DNA of 64,000 bases from Pseudoprevotella muciniphila (GCF_003265305.2 NZ_CP033459.1:186001-250000), one strand, 5' to 3'. Shown: positions 8,695 to 18,383, numbered from the stretch's first letter. The notes: generated from the sequence alone by a model not told the origin. Translations and numbers: made by a program.

Positions 8695-9033
8695 TTAGTC
8701 ATCAAGGCGGTTTTTCTCCTTCTCGGGGTTGCGGAAGTAGATGTTGCCGTCCTGAAACTCTTTTGTGGCTATCAGAGTGGGCTTGGGAAGGCGTTCGTAA
8801 CGACGGCTTATTTCTATCTGTTCGTGGTTTTCGAATGTCTCTTCGAGTGTCTCGTTGGATGTTGCAAATTCGCGAAGTTTCTGAATAAGTTCATCCTTCA
8901 TCTCGGCGCCAATCTGATTGGCACGTTTAGACATGATAACTACACTTTCATAAATGTTGCCTGTCTCCTTGCAAAAGTCCATTACATTGAAAGTTGTGGT
9001 GTCGGTAGGGGCTTTCGTTTTCTTAAAATCCAT
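8695..9033 (-). CDS. rpoZ: RNA polymerase omega-like subunit (Rpb6/RpoZ family)
   Basis: 112 residues. It carries the Bacteroidetes form of omega, with NIYESVVIMSKRANQIGAEMKDELIQKL as the helical core that clamps the beta-prime C-terminus, then a diverged C-terminal tail (YRNPEKEKNRLDD-like). It lies between bamD and DUF4293, the conserved arrangement in this order. Assembly factor for core RNA polymerase. Confidence 0.85.
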   Translation of the reverse strand: MDFKKTKAPTDTTTFNVMDFCKETGNIYESVVIMSKRANQIGAEMKDELIQKLREFATSNETLEETFENHEQIEISRRYERLPKPTLIATKEFQDGNIYFRNPEKEKNRLDD

Positions 9034-9069
9034 AATTATATTGAATGTTTTTTGTTCCTGTTTATATTT

Positions 9070-9918
9070 CTATTCTTGATTCTCCTCATCGCTTGATTTC
9101 ACGTAACCTAACTTGACCGCCTTGTTGTACAGACTTTGTGCCTCCTTCAGGCGTTTCGATTCCGGAAACTCTGTCTTGAAGTTATAGTATTCGTCAACGG
9201 CATTGAGGTAACGCTCCTTTTTCTTCGATTCCACACTCTGCTGAGCCAACTCAAACTTAGATTTCAGAATTAGGTACGAAAAGTCTTCACGGCGTGGGGT
9301 GTATGGGTATTCACGTATGGCATTTTCAGACGTAACAATACATGCTTGAAAATTATTGCCCGTGTAGCAGTTCATGAAATACGTACCTAAGTCATAGTAC
9401 AGTTTGGCATTAAGGTATTCCTTCTCCACCAGTTTGTCTTGAAGTTCGAATATCTTTTGCTGGGCATCCTGACGGAAGCGGCTGTTAGGGTACTGGTCGA
9501 TAAACTCCTGAAATTCTCGGATAGCAACGAGTGTCTGCGACTGGTCCAATTTAGGCTCGGGAGTGCTCTTGTAGTACGACATACCGCTGTAATAACGCGC
9601 TTCTTCTGTGTAAATGCCTTTGGGGTACGATGTGTAGTATTTATTAAAGAATTGTGCTGCAGCATTGTAGTCGCGCGAATTCAAATTACTCATGCCTAAC
9701 AAGTAGAGAGATTCTTCGCCACGATCTGTTCCCTTAAGCACTTGAATCACATCGTTCAACAACATAGAAGCACGATTGAACTGGCCGCGGGAATAATACT
9801 GCTTTGCCATCTCGTATTTCTGGTCATAACTGGCGCTCTTAAGCACCTTTGTATAACTGTTGCACGATGTCATGACAACAATGGCGAGCAACGGTAATAT
9901 ATATTTACGAAACTTCAT
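9070..9918 (-). CDS. bamD: Outer membrane protein assembly factor BamD (lipoprotein)
   Basis: I start at the ATG at 9918, which gives MKFRKYILPLLAIVVMTSC with a lipobox Cys. The frame continues upstream only to a TTG that would precede the promoter-distal leader. TPR-like repeats follow (YDQKYEMAKQYYSRGQFNRAS, LYLLGMSNLNSRDYNAAAQFF, RQDAQQKIFEL). BamD is the inner-leaflet outer-membrane lipoprotein that with BamA inserts beta-barrel proteins. A -7 element (9970-9978) lies about 50 bp upstream. It heads the bamD-rpoZ-DUF4293 operon. Confidence 0.92.
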   Translation of the reverse strand: MKFRKYILPLLAIVVMTSCNSYTKVLKSASYDQKYEMAKQYYSRGQFNRASMLLNDVIQVLKGTDRGEESLYLLGMSNLNSRDYNAAAQFFNKYYTSYPKGIYTEEARYYSGMSYYKSTPEPKLDQSQTLVAIREFQEFIDQYPNSRFRQDAQQKIFELQDKLVEKEYLNAKLYYDLGTYFMNCYTGNNFQACIVTSENAIREYPYTPRREDFSYLILKSKFELAQQSVESKKKERYLNAVDEYYNFKTEFPESKRLKEAQSLYNKAVKLGYVKSSDEENQE

Positions 9919-9969
9919 GTATCTGTCTTGAGAGGCAGGCACAATCTTGCCATGCACTTTTTTCAAACT

Positions 9970-9978
9970 GCAAAGATA
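9970..9978 (-). promoter_or_regulatory. Promoter -7 element for bamD operon
   Basis: TATCTTTGC on the minus strand, exact TAnnTTTGC match. Its position supports the ATG at 9918 as the bamD start. Confidence 0.7.
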
Positions 9979-10071
9979 ATACTAAAACTTAAAGCACTGA
10001 AATTTAACTGCGATTTTATGTTTTTTTTATCATTTCAAATTGCTCATATCAATTATTTTTTCAAAATCAAC

Positions 10072-10080
10072 TAATTTTGC
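10072..10080 (+). promoter_or_regulatory. Promoter -7 element for trmD
   Basis: TAATTTTGC on the plus strand, 22 bp before the GTG start of trmD. Confidence 0.7.
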
Positions 10081-10102
10081 GCAAAATAAAAATAATACAA
10101 CC

Positions 10103-10777
10103 GTGAGGATAGATATCATATCCGTATTGCCGGAAATGCTCGAAGGTTTCGTAAACACTTCCATTCTGGCGCGTGCGCAAAAGAAAGGACTTGTGGAAAT
10201 TTATCTCCACAATCTCCGTGATTATACCACAGACAAACATCGCCGTGTCGATGACTATCCCTACGGCGGTTTTGCCGGAATGGTGATCCAATGCCAACCG
10301 ATAGATGATTGCATTGCTGCGCTTCAGAAAGAGCGAAACTACGATGAAATTATCTTTACAACGCCCGATGGCGAGCAGTTCGACCAACCCATGGCAAACG
10401 AACTCTCACTAAAGAAGAATATCATTATCCTATGCGGTCATTACAAGGGCGTTGACTATCGCATACGTGAGCACCTTATAACAAAGGAGATCTCCATCGG
10501 CGATTATGTCCTTACCGGAGGTGAAATAGCAGCAGCCGCAATGTCTGATGCCATAGTGCGCCTCATACCTGGCGTACTATCCGACGAGCAGTCCGCCCTG
10601 AGCGACTCATTCCAAGACAACCTCCTCGCAGCACCCGTATATACACGTCCCGCTGACTACAAAGGGTGGAAAGTCCCTGAAATTCTACTTTCTGGACACG
10701 AGCAGAAGATCAAAGAATGGGAACTCGCACAGTCACTCGAAAGAACAAAACGATTGCGCCCGGATTTGCTGGAATAG
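10103..10777 (+). CDS. trmD: tRNA (guanine-N1)-methyltransferase
   Basis: I start at GTG 10103 ([16 protein letters not shown]), since the -7 element at 10072-10080 lies inside any longer reading. About 224 residues, the family length. SPOUT trefoil-knot motifs are clear: [22 protein letters not shown] and [11 protein letters not shown]. The enzyme methylates G37 of tRNAs from S-adenosylmethionine and prevents frameshifting. It is a single-gene transcript, closed by a long hairpin downstream. Confidence 0.95.
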   Translation: MRIDIISVLPEMLEGFVNTSILARAQKKGLVEIYLHNLRDYTTDKHRRVDDYPYGGFAGMVIQCQPIDDCIAALQKERNYDEIIFTTPDGEQFDQPMANELSLKKNIIILCGHYKGVDYRIREHLITKEISIGDYVLTGGEIAAAAMSDAIVRLIPGVLSDEQSALSDSFQDNLLAAPVYTRPADYKGWKVPEILLSGHEQKIKEWELAQSLERTKRLRPDLLE

Positions 10778-10835
10778 TTATATCTATATCCATCTAAATG
10801 TTTCCCATTTTTCAAAAATCAACACAAAAAATCAA

Positions 10836-10879
10836 TTATAGCGTGCAAAAAACGTTTGGTGTTTTTTAGCACGCTATAA
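10836..10879. terminator. Bidirectional terminator between trmD and the BspA-like gene
   Basis: An 11-bp perfect stem (TTATAGCGTGC with GCACGCTATAA) is extended inward by AAAAAAC pairing with GTTTTTT across one bulged A. It lies between convergent genes. Confidence 0.85.
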
Positions 10880-10903
10880 TAACTTTGTTTAATAAACTTC
10901 AGT

Positions 10904-12781
10904 TTACTCTTCTATTATCGCTTTGAAGTCTGTCCAAGGATATTTGTTGTAACTTTCTTTTGAACCTTTGGGAATATATACAGTAGCATTGTAATTTCCC
11001 AAAGCCTCATAATTATAAACGCTAGGAGGTGTAATAGGTTTCATGTGTATTTCTTTGATATTTCTACAGCCATTAAAAGCGTCATAACTAATTAAAGTAA
11101 CAGAAGCAGGAATAGTAATTGATGTCAGTCCTGAGCAACTATAGAATGCATAATCCTTAATTTCAGTGAGATAGTTTGGTATGGTTAAAGATGTTAGCCC
11201 AGAGCATCCTCTGAAAGCAGAACTTCCTATGCTCGTAACGGAGTTGGGGATGCTTACAGAAGTCATACTAGAGCAGTCATAGAAAGCATAACTTCCTATA
11301 GATTTAACATCATCACCTATTGTATAGCTTTTCACTTGACTACCAAAAATACCAGAAACGCGTCTTGAGTATGATGTCTCGCTAAGAATAGAATTAGAGT
11401 TTATTGTTACATTTGATATACTGTTGCAACCATTGAAAGCACGATATCCGATAGTTGTAACGGAGTTAGGAATGGTTATAGATATCAGGCCTGTGCAACC
11501 ATTAAATGCATCTTCCTTAATTTCGGTAATCGTGTTGGGAATTTGTAATTCTTTTATTTCTTTACCATTCAAATACAAATGGTGCGCAAGAGTTAACGGA
11601 TTGCTGCCGTAGTGGTAAGAGCTATGAAACGCATCAATCAAATAACTATAACAATCGAAATCTATTTTACACCATGATACAAGATCTGTGATATTTACAG
11701 ATGTCAGACCAGTGCAACCTTCGAAAGCATCTTTTTCTATGCTCGTGACGGAGTTTGGGATGGTTATTGATTTCAATTTCGAGCAACCATCGAAAGCACA
11801 TCGACCTATAGCAGTTACAGAATTAGGAATTGTTGTATTTATACAACCTTTCATCAATTTGTTGCTTTTTTTCTCTATAATGGCGTTACAATTGTTTCTG
11901 CTATCGTATGTTGTATTGCCTTCTTCCACATTTATGGCAGACAAACTTTCACAGCCATAGAAAGCATCATTATAATTAATACTTTCTTTTCCTGAACCAC
12001 CACCATCATAACGATTTGTTAATCCAATGTAAGTAACCGATTTTGGGATTGTTATTGAACTTAGGCTAGAACAATTCTTAAAAGTTCTGCCTGGAATTAT
12101 TGAAACATTGTTCGAGATATTTATAGAAACCAAATTCTTACATTCTTCAAAAGCTCCATAATTATAAGAATTATAAAATTGACCATCATAAAAATAAGCA
12201 CCTGGATCATCTGGATCTATTCCTATATATTTTACAGAATTTGGTATTTCTACAATTTTTAGTCGTTGGCAGTTATAAAAGGCACCTTCACCAATACCCT
12301 TTAATGTATTTGGCAATCTAATACCTTCCAGTTTAGGACAATTCGCAAATAAACATTCTGTGATTTTATCCGTTTCAACTTCAATATTACCATATCCAAC
12401 TGAATATCCAACTCCACCTGCAACAATTCTTGCTTCTGATAAGTCAAGATATTGTAAAGTGCCGCTTTTGAAAGACAAACCAGTCATCATACGGATAAAA
12501 TTCAAGTCATCGGAGTTAACGAAACCAGTAACCTTGAGATGTGTTATCAGAGATTTTCTGTCTTCACCAATTAAGTAGGGTAAGGTCCCACCTTGAGCAA
12601 CGTGATAAGTGTCAAATTTTACTTTGGGCCATTGGGCTGAAGCGGTGTTATCATTTTGACTGCCATTTCCGTTGTTTGCTTCAGTCCCACCATTTACTAT
12701 TTCATCGTAATCTTCACCACAACTGGTAAAAGTGAATGTTGATACTGCCATTAGTATCATCAATAATAATTTAGGTTTCAT
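10904..12781 (-). CDS. BspA-like leucine-rich-repeat surface lipoprotein
   Basis: About 625 residues from the ATG at 12781 (a second ATG lies two codons upstream). The signal peptide MKPKLLLMILMAVSTFTFTSC ends in a lipobox Cys. The rest is a run of LRR_5 repeats of about 23 residues of the form IPNSVTSIG..AFxGCSGLTSI, with a C-terminal segment (PPSVYNYEALGNYNATVYIPKGS) typical of Prevotella and Bacteroides BspA relatives. Such proteins are surface-exposed and bind host or matrix proteins. The gene is AT-rich relative to trmD and dnaG and sits in an accessory stretch. Ligand unknown. Confidence 0.9.
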   Translation of the reverse strand: MKPKLLLMILMAVSTFTFTSCGEDYDEIVNGGTEANNGNGSQNDNTASAQWPKVKFDTYHVAQGGTLPYLIGEDRKSLITHLKVTGFVNSDDLNFIRMMTGLSFKSGTLQYLDLSEARIVAGGVGYSVGYGNIEVETDKITECLFANCPKLEGIRLPNTLKGIGEGAFYNCQRLKIVEIPNSVKYIGIDPDDPGAYFYDGQFYNSYNYGAFEECKNLVSINISNNVSIIPGRTFKNCSSLSSITIPKSVTYIGLTNRYDGGGSGKESINYNDAFYGCESLSAINVEEGNTTYDSRNNCNAIIEKKSNKLMKGCINTTIPNSVTAIGRCAFDGCSKLKSITIPNSVTSIEKDAFEGCTGLTSVNITDLVSWCKIDFDCYSYLIDAFHSSYHYGSNPLTLAHHLYLNGKEIKELQIPNTITEIKEDAFNGCTGLISITIPNSVTTIGYRAFNGCNSISNVTINSNSILSETSYSRRVSGIFGSQVKSYTIGDDVKSIGSYAFYDCSSMTSVSIPNSVTSIGSSAFRGCSGLTSLTIPNYLTEIKDYAFYSCSGLTSITIPASVTLISYDAFNGCRNIKEIHMKPITPPSVYNYEALGNYNATVYIPKGSKESYNKYPWTDFKAIIEE

Positions 12782-12799
12782 AATCATTAAATTTTGTTA

Positions 12800-13624
12800 T
12801 TAGTTTTTATGTTTTTTTATGTTCAATTTGGAAGTCTTTATGTCCGGACTCTTTATATTTTTCTCTTCAAATAATCCTTTTATTCTTTCTGTGATTTTGT
12901 GTTCATCTGCGTATGGACTGATAATAATCTTGTTTATTAAATCAATTGGTATTTTAAGTTGATAATATGCTCTTTTGTCTTTTTTTGTGTTTTTTTCTGT
13001 AATAAAGCCAAATATTCTGTATTCATCTTCTATAAGCCAATTCATTCTTTTTGAACATATTGTTTCTATTATCAACTCCTCAAATATTTTGTTTTCTTCT
13101 TCCTCCCCTTCACTCCATCTTTTATATAAAGATTCCGCTATTCCTTGAATTTTCGAAACATATGCGTAATTACATCGTTTAAATTCTAATTTGTTTTCCT
13201 TACAGAGTCTCTTCAGCTCTAAGTAATTTAAAACTATTGCTATACCCTCTTCTTTTCTATCATTATATGTATTCCACATTCCAACTTCATTTATTTCTAT
13301 TTTTCTTGAGCGAGTAAAGGATGTAAAAACAGGATTTCCGTTCAGCTTTCTGTAATTATTGAAGCATTTTTCAAAATCTTTTGATTTATTCGATTTGTTT
13401 GAAAACAATTTCTTTATCATTAAAAACTCTTCTTGATCATTTGTCTCATCTAAAGAATAAAGATGAAAGTCAAGACACTTTTGTTGAATACACTCTTTAT
13501 TCGATAACATTTTTTCAAGACAACTTAAACCTGTATAGTGTTTTACAGAATTTGGCTTGCTATTTTGAAGATTTTTGTTTAACTCAACAAGAGTATCTTT
13601 TTGTTTAATTGTTTGATTCTGCAT
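12800..13624 (-). CDS. DUF2971 family protein
   Basis: 274 residues from the ATG at 13624; the only longer option starts at TTG. Features typical of DUF2971 are an N-terminal VKHYTGLSCLEKML segment, then VGMWNTYNDRKEEGIAIVLNY, then MNWLIEDEYRIFGF and a C-terminal LINKIIISPYADE. The protein is Lys- and Asn-rich and the gene is markedly AT-rich, which suggests horizontal transfer. No signal peptide is seen, so it is probably cytoplasmic. DUF2971 has no established biochemistry that I know of. It is 18 bp upstream of the BspA-like gene and could share its transcript. Confidence 0.7.
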   Translation of the reverse strand: MQNQTIKQKDTLVELNKNLQNSKPNSVKHYTGLSCLEKMLSNKECIQQKCLDFHLYSLDETNDQEEFLMIKKLFSNKSNKSKDFEKCFNNYRKLNGNPVFTSFTRSRKIEINEVGMWNTYNDRKEEGIAIVLNYLELKRLCKENKLEFKRCNYAYVSKIQGIAESLYKRWSEGEEEENKIFEELIIETICSKRMNWLIEDEYRIFGFITEKNTKKDKRAYYQLKIPIDLINKIIISPYADEHKITERIKGLFEEKNIKSPDIKTSKLNIKKHKN

Positions 13625-14020
13625 TACTATCAAAGTCGTGAATTGTTGGTTTGGGTACAAGAAAAGCGTGAAGATTTGCTTTGTTCATCAAAACCTTGGT
13701 ATCGCCAAACACCACGTATAGAAATGAACTGAAAACAATTCTCTCACGCTGTGAAGTATATAGAACTTCAGAGCGCGTTAGCACACTAAAGATATATACC
13801 ACAGTTGAGCGTCAATTGTTTTAATCCTTCTATACTTTGAAATTGGCGATTTCAGGTTTTAGGATAAATCAAAAACGCTTCCTTGGTCGCAGTTTTCTCC
13901 CTGCTACACGGCAAAAATAATCAAAAAAATGAAAAGGATAAAAGAAAAAACTCAAATTTAACAATAGAAAAATCCCCAAGCCAAAGCAAGGGGATTTCAA
14001 AGTAATCAGACATCATCAGA
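13625..14020. other. 396-bp AT-rich gap with one hairpin and one terminator
   Basis: No convincing gene. A 65-codon minus-strand frame at 13605-13802 overlaps the DUF2971 start and has no family resemblance I can name. An 11-bp stem with one mismatch (13747-13757 with 13765-13775, 7-nt loop) stands alone. The terminator of the porin gene lies at 13969-13998. Confidence 0.6.
13969..13998 (-). terminator. Terminator of the 14.0-15.3 kb porin gene
   Basis: An AAATCCCC/GGGGATTT stem (8 bp) is followed on the minus strand by a T-run, 23 bp past the stop codon. Confidence 0.8.
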
Positions 14021-15253
14021 TTAGAACCTGCAATAAACCTGAACACCAAAGGTGTTGTATGTACGGTCTTCTGCAAGTGTCTTGTCGTGGGTGATGTCGT
14101 ATTCTGCCTGAATGAAGAGGTTCTTGTTGAAATAGTACGTCAGCGAAATTTCGTATATCTGTTTCAGCGAATTCCATTCCTTATTGTCGCGGTAGCAGTC
14201 CCATCTTCCCATAAGTTTGAAACCGTAAAATTTTGGTGCACCGGCTTGAATATACCAGGCATCTGAATAGTTGGGAGAGTCTTTATATAATTGCACCCCT
14301 TCTGCATCCACACCATTTTTCACACGGCCAATCTTCTTGCCTTTTGACCAGACATATTCACCACGAACCATCCAGTCGCCTTCATATTCTGCACTGACGG
14401 CCCAGCGCTGACGCTTGACGGACTTCAGTTGTGAGTCGTAGTCTGAACCAAGACCGCTTGCTTTGTAGCCTTCGTTCACGTATTTGCCGTTCCAGCCGAA
14501 ACCGCCTACACGCATGCCCTTGACAGGCGATACCCAGATGCCACCAATCAGGTCCTTGTGGTTGTCTTTGTCAGAATGGTTCACACCCTGACCGTTGAAA
14601 AGACCTACCTGATAGTGCAACCACCGATGCCCGTCTGCCGCAGGGAAGAAGTCGCCCTGCACCTGTACACCCTGGTCCCTGCCGTTGCAGGCATGTTCGC
14701 CTACACGGTCGCTGAAGCCAATCAATTTAGTGGTTGCTTGTGAATATGCACCAAAACCTACATTCAGTGGGTTCATAGGGTTTTCGTAGCCGAAACTGCG
14801 CTTAAACTGTCCAATTTTTACACGGAATTCCTTGAACTTCTGCCATTCAACGAAAGCGTCAACAATGCGTGGACCTTTGTCTTCGCCGGGAGCGCCATTC
14901 ATTTGCAGTTGCAACTTGTAATAGAAATCTTTGAATGCATGACCGTCAACGTAAAGACGCACCAGGCGCAAATCAAAGGTGCTGTTGCTGCTTTGGTGTT
15001 TGCGGTCGTTGATGCTGTACTTGCCAATAATGTAACCGCCGAACTTAATATCAGACTGCGTGTCGTCGAGAACTTTCTGCACTTGGTTGAAAAAACCTTT
15101 GGGTTTCTCTGATTTTTCCGGTTCAACGCTTTCCACAGCAATCGATGCAGAGTCTATAGGTGTGGCAGCATCTGTGATTTCATCTGAATTGTACTCTGCG
15201 TGCATGCTCATGCATATACCTGCAACGAGAGTAAGTAATAACAGTTTCTTCAT
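14021..15253 (-). CDS. Phosphate-selective porin O/P family outer membrane protein
   Basis: 410 residues. Signal peptide MKKLLLLTLVAGICMSMHAE, then an acidic spacer, then a long beta-rich region with porin-type strands (DIKFGGYIIGKYSIND, FDLRLVRLYVDGHAFKDFYYKLQLQ, KIGQFKRSFGYENP), ending in an aromatic residue (VYCRF) as expected for a Bam substrate. The OprP/OprO-like fold is known in Bacteroidetes for porins of unclear specificity. It is a single-gene unit with its own terminator, 53 bp after dnaG. Confidence 0.85.
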   Translation of the reverse strand: MKKLLLLTLVAGICMSMHAEYNSDEITDAATPIDSASIAVESVEPEKSEKPKGFFNQVQKVLDDTQSDIKFGGYIIGKYSINDRKHQSSNSTFDLRLVRLYVDGHAFKDFYYKLQLQMNGAPGEDKGPRIVDAFVEWQKFKEFRVKIGQFKRSFGYENPMNPLNVGFGAYSQATTKLIGFSDRVGEHACNGRDQGVQVQGDFFPAADGHRWLHYQVGLFNGQGVNHSDKDNHKDLIGGIWVSPVKGMRVGGFGWNGKYVNEGYKASGLGSDYDSQLKSVKRQRWAVSAEYEGDWMVRGEYVWSKGKKIGRVKNGVDAEGVQLYKDSPNYSDAWYIQAGAPKFYGFKLMGRWDCYRDNKEWNSLKQIYEISLTYYFNKNLFIQAEYDITHDKTLAEDRTYNTFGVQVYCRF

Positions 15254-15306
15254 AAATTTTACTTAAATTGTATGGATTGTTTTTTTGTATTGAAGTCTAT
15301 AATTTG

Positions 15307-17244
15307 TCAGGTCGTTACGACAAGATCGAGTGCTTTAGCAAATTGATCGATAATCTCCTTGATGTCCTTTATTTGTTTCATTATTTCCATCATACGCGTC
15401 ATGTCGTTCATCACTTCAGGCTGTTTCAGGAGATTTTGCAACTCTTTCACCTTGTCGCGTAGGATGTAGTATTTCAGGCTGTTTAATTGCTGCGAAACCA
15501 ATGACTGCAGACGCTTTTCTTCAGGAACGTATGTGCTCCAGATGGATTCTGATTGTTCTAAACTAACGGATACTATTGATGCTGCTAAAGTGTTGATCTG
15601 CTCATTTGGATGATGAAGGAAGTGTTTAAGCGTATCGCTGTCTTGTTCGCTGAGTTCCACTGCCTCGGCAAGTATCTGGTTGTATATGTCTGTCTGGAAT
15701 GTAATGCCGTCAGCAGAAAAGTCCTGTTTGATATATGGTGCCAATTTTAGAGGAGGGTCTTCAGTGAATAGTTCGTTGCCGTAGCGAATGAGCAATATGG
15801 CAAGTTGCTTCTCCTGCTTAGAACGTTTTGATGTAGGCGCCTTGATGGTTTGAGACGCGTTTGCTTCAACTTTTTCTTTAATGCTGTCGTCTGAATCTTT
15901 GTTGTCGCGCTGTGAGGCGTTGTTGTTCATCTTGAAGTCTTTCCTGCGCATGGAAGAAATTTCCTTGATGATAATGTCTTCCTGCACTTGCAGCAGCGAC
16001 GAACATTCATGGGCATACGACTGGCGAATCAGACCGTCGGGAATGACTGAAATGCTGTGTATGATATCTTTTACCACTTCTGCACGTTTAATAGGGTCGT
16101 GCTTCACACTCTCAAGAAGTAACCGCGACTTAAAGGTAATGAAATCTTCCTGGTGCTCGTCTATGAATGCCTGGAACTCAGTTGCAGTATGAGCTTTTGC
16201 GAAACTGTCAGGATCTTCGCCTTCAGGCAGAAGAAGTACCTTGATGTTCAATCCGGCTTTAAGCAGCATGTCAATGCCGCGAAGAGATGCCTTGATGCCT
16301 GCACTGTCACCATCATAGAGGATGGTGATGTTATTTGTAAATCTTCGCAGCAGACGGATTTGTCCTTCAGTAAGGGATGTGCCGGAAGAAGAAACCACGT
16401 TTTCAATGCCGCTCTGATGCATCTGAATCACATCGGTATATCCTTCTACAAGGAAACAGCACTTCTGTTTAACTATCGCCTGCTTCGCAAAATAAAGTCC
16501 GTAGAGTTCATTGCTCTTGTGGTAAATGGATGATTCTGGGGAATTAATGTATTTTCCCACATCCTTTCGCTTACTACCCAAAATGCGTCCGCCAAACGCA
16601 ACAACACGGCCACTCACAGTGTGAACAGGAAATATTACGCGCCCACGATAACGGTCGAACAGGCGATGATCTTCAGTCTCAATACTTATACCCGTCTCTA
16701 TGAGATATTCTTTTTTATAACCCTTGGCTATTGCGGCTTTCGACATGGTGTCGCGTTCTTCGAGACAATAACCCAACTGAAACTTCCTTATGATGTCATC
16801 ACGAAAACCACGGCTTCTGAAATATGCCATGCCTATGGCAACGCCATCGACGTTGTTATGAAGCGTGTTTACAAAGTAGTCGCGTGCTTTTTCGTTAACG
16901 ATGAATAAACTCTCACGTGTGGAATTGCGTTGCTTTTCTTCATCAGTCTCCTCACGTTCCTTGACTTCAATACCATATTTTCGACCTAACCATTTAATCG
17001 CTTCAACGTATGACATCTGTTCATGCTTGCGCAGAAATCCTATCACATCGCCGCCTGTGCCGCAACTGAAGCATTTGCAAATCTGCTTGGCGGGCGAAAC
17101 CATGAAACTTGGAGTCGTGTCGTCGTGAAAAGGACACAAGCCTTTGTAGTTCGTACCGGAACGCTTTAAGGGGACGAATTCACGAATCACATCTACAATG
17201 TCTGCAGTAGAAAGAATCCTGTCGATGGTACTGCGATCAATCAT
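15307..17244 (-). CDS. dnaG: DNA primase
   Basis: 645 residues. The N-terminal CHC2-type zinc finger has ligands near residues 37, 40, 58 and 61 (LCPFHDD..., CKCFSCGTGGD). The TOPRIM core shows CFLVEGYTDV, SSSGTSLTEGQI and LYDGDSAGIKAS. The C-terminal helicase-binding region is Ser/Lys-rich and diverged. It makes RNA primers for lagging-strand synthesis. It follows mltG at 82 bp on the same strand. Confidence 0.96.
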   Translation of the reverse strand: MIDRSTIDRILSTADIVDVIREFVPLKRSGTNYKGLCPFHDDTTPSFMVSPAKQICKCFSCGTGGDVIGFLRKHEQMSYVEAIKWLGRKYGIEVKEREETDEEKQRNSTRESLFIVNEKARDYFVNTLHNNVDGVAIGMAYFRSRGFRDDIIRKFQLGYCLEERDTMSKAAIAKGYKKEYLIETGISIETEDHRLFDRYRGRVIFPVHTVSGRVVAFGGRILGSKRKDVGKYINSPESSIYHKSNELYGLYFAKQAIVKQKCCFLVEGYTDVIQMHQSGIENVVSSSGTSLTEGQIRLLRRFTNNITILYDGDSAGIKASLRGIDMLLKAGLNIKVLLLPEGEDPDSFAKAHTATEFQAFIDEHQEDFITFKSRLLLESVKHDPIKRAEVVKDIIHSISVIPDGLIRQSYAHECSSLLQVQEDIIIKEISSMRRKDFKMNNNASQRDNKDSDDSIKEKVEANASQTIKAPTSKRSKQEKQLAILLIRYGNELFTEDPPLKLAPYIKQDFSADGITFQTDIYNQILAEAVELSEQDSDTLKHFLHHPNEQINTLAASIVSVSLEQSESIWSTYVPEEKRLQSLVSQQLNSLKYYILRDKVKELQNLLKQPEVMNDMTRMMEIMKQIKDIKEIIDQFAKALDLVVTT

Positions 17245-17326
17245 TAAGACGAAAAATATTTGAAACTATAAAAAACTATAATAAGGCGGAGTTTTTACTT
17301 CTTACGAAATGATTTCTATTGGAACT

Positions 17327-18367
17327 TCATTTCTTTATGTTGCGCTGATTCAGATATTCCGCATAAATCTTGCCATATTTGGCATGTTCCTCGTATGTCT
17401 TTGAGAAATGGTGTTTGCCTGAACGGTCTGCACGCGCGCACATAAACAGGAAGTCGTTATGGTTGTAGTTCAAGACAGCATCTATGCAAATGGGGCGGGG
17501 TAAGTAAATCGGACCTGGAGGCAAACCCGCGTGGAGATATGTGTTGTAGGGACTCTCATGCATGGTGTGTTGTTTTAGGACGCGTCGCATCGTAAAGTCG
17601 CCAACGGCAAAAATCGCTGTTGGACACGACTCCAGTTTCATGCCTTTTTTAAGCCTGTTCATGTATAAACCTGCAATGATGGGCATGTCTTCCTTGTCGT
17701 TTGTCTCACGGTCAATGATTGAAGCAAGTGTGCTTACTTCAATAGGGGTCAGTCCGATATCTTTTGCTTTTGACAAGCGTTTTGAATTCCAGAATGTGTC
17801 ATACTCCTTTTTCATACGCTCAACAAACTGTTCCGGAGTAATCGTCCAATATATCTCGTATGTGTCTGGGATGAACAGTGCGGCTATTGTGGTATCATTG
17901 ACACCGCATTTTTCCTGAAGTGCTTTGTTGTGGAACGCGGCCTTTAGTTCGTCCTCGCTGCAACGTAGTTTTTTGGCAATCTTTTCTGCCAGCATATCCA
18001 CAGTGTGCGTCTGGGGAATGGTTAATTTAAGTGGAGTTTGCAGGCCGTGGCGCAAGTTTTGTACAACAGTATATGTGCCTTTACCTTCGCCTACATCATA
18101 ACGACCGGGAAGAATCTTCTTGGAATAGCCTCGCAGACTGCACAGAAACTTGAAAGTGCCAATCTTGCAAGGACCGGCAGTCGCTTCCAGTTTTGTATAG
18201 ACGGAGTCGATGTTGTCATCGTTGTCTATGTAGAGCATTGCGTGCTCTTTAGATGTGAATCTGCCGAATATGATTGTGCTTATAACAATCGCCAGTAATG
18301 CTACGATGGTACAAACAAATCCAAGAATTAATTTCGAATATCTCTTTTTCTTTTGTCTTGATTTCAT
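17327..18367 (-). CDS. mltG: Endolytic murein transglycosylase MltG
   Basis: I start at the ATG at 18367 (MKSRQKKKRYSKLILGFV) because a -7 element at 18375-18383 lies between it and the next in-frame ATG at 18409. A single N-terminal membrane helix (residues ~11-33) is followed by a LysM-like region and the YceG catalytic domain: IPQTHTVDMLAEKIA, ASIIDRETNDKEDMPIIAGLYMNR with the catalytic Glu, and PGPIYLPR. MltG cuts nascent glycan strands and sets their length at the inner membrane. Confidence 0.92.
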   Translation of the reverse strand: MKSRQKKKRYSKLILGFVCTIVALLAIVISTIIFGRFTSKEHAMLYIDNDDNIDSVYTKLEATAGPCKIGTFKFLCSLRGYSKKILPGRYDVGEGKGTYTVVQNLRHGLQTPLKLTIPQTHTVDMLAEKIAKKLRCSEDELKAAFHNKALQEKCGVNDTTIAALFIPDTYEIYWTITPEQFVERMKKEYDTFWNSKRLSKAKDIGLTPIEVSTLASIIDRETNDKEDMPIIAGLYMNRLKKGMKLESCPTAIFAVGDFTMRRVLKQHTMHESPYNTYLHAGLPPGPIYLPRPICIDAVLNYNHNDFLFMCARADRSGKHHFSKTYEEHAKYGKIYAEYLNQRNIKK

Positions 18368-18374
18368 AACGAAT

Positions 18375-18383
18375 GCAAAATTA
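18375..18383 (-). promoter_or_regulatory. Promoter -7 element for mltG-dnaG
   Basis: TAATTTTGC on the minus strand, 8 bp from the chosen mltG start. If it is used as drawn, the mRNA would be nearly leaderless. Confidence 0.6.

Noticed and set aside
13605-13802. 65-codon minus-strand frame beside the DUF2971 gene
   Set aside because: It overlaps the DUF2971 start, lacks a promoter or homologue that I can name, and sits in AT-rich DNA where such frames are common.
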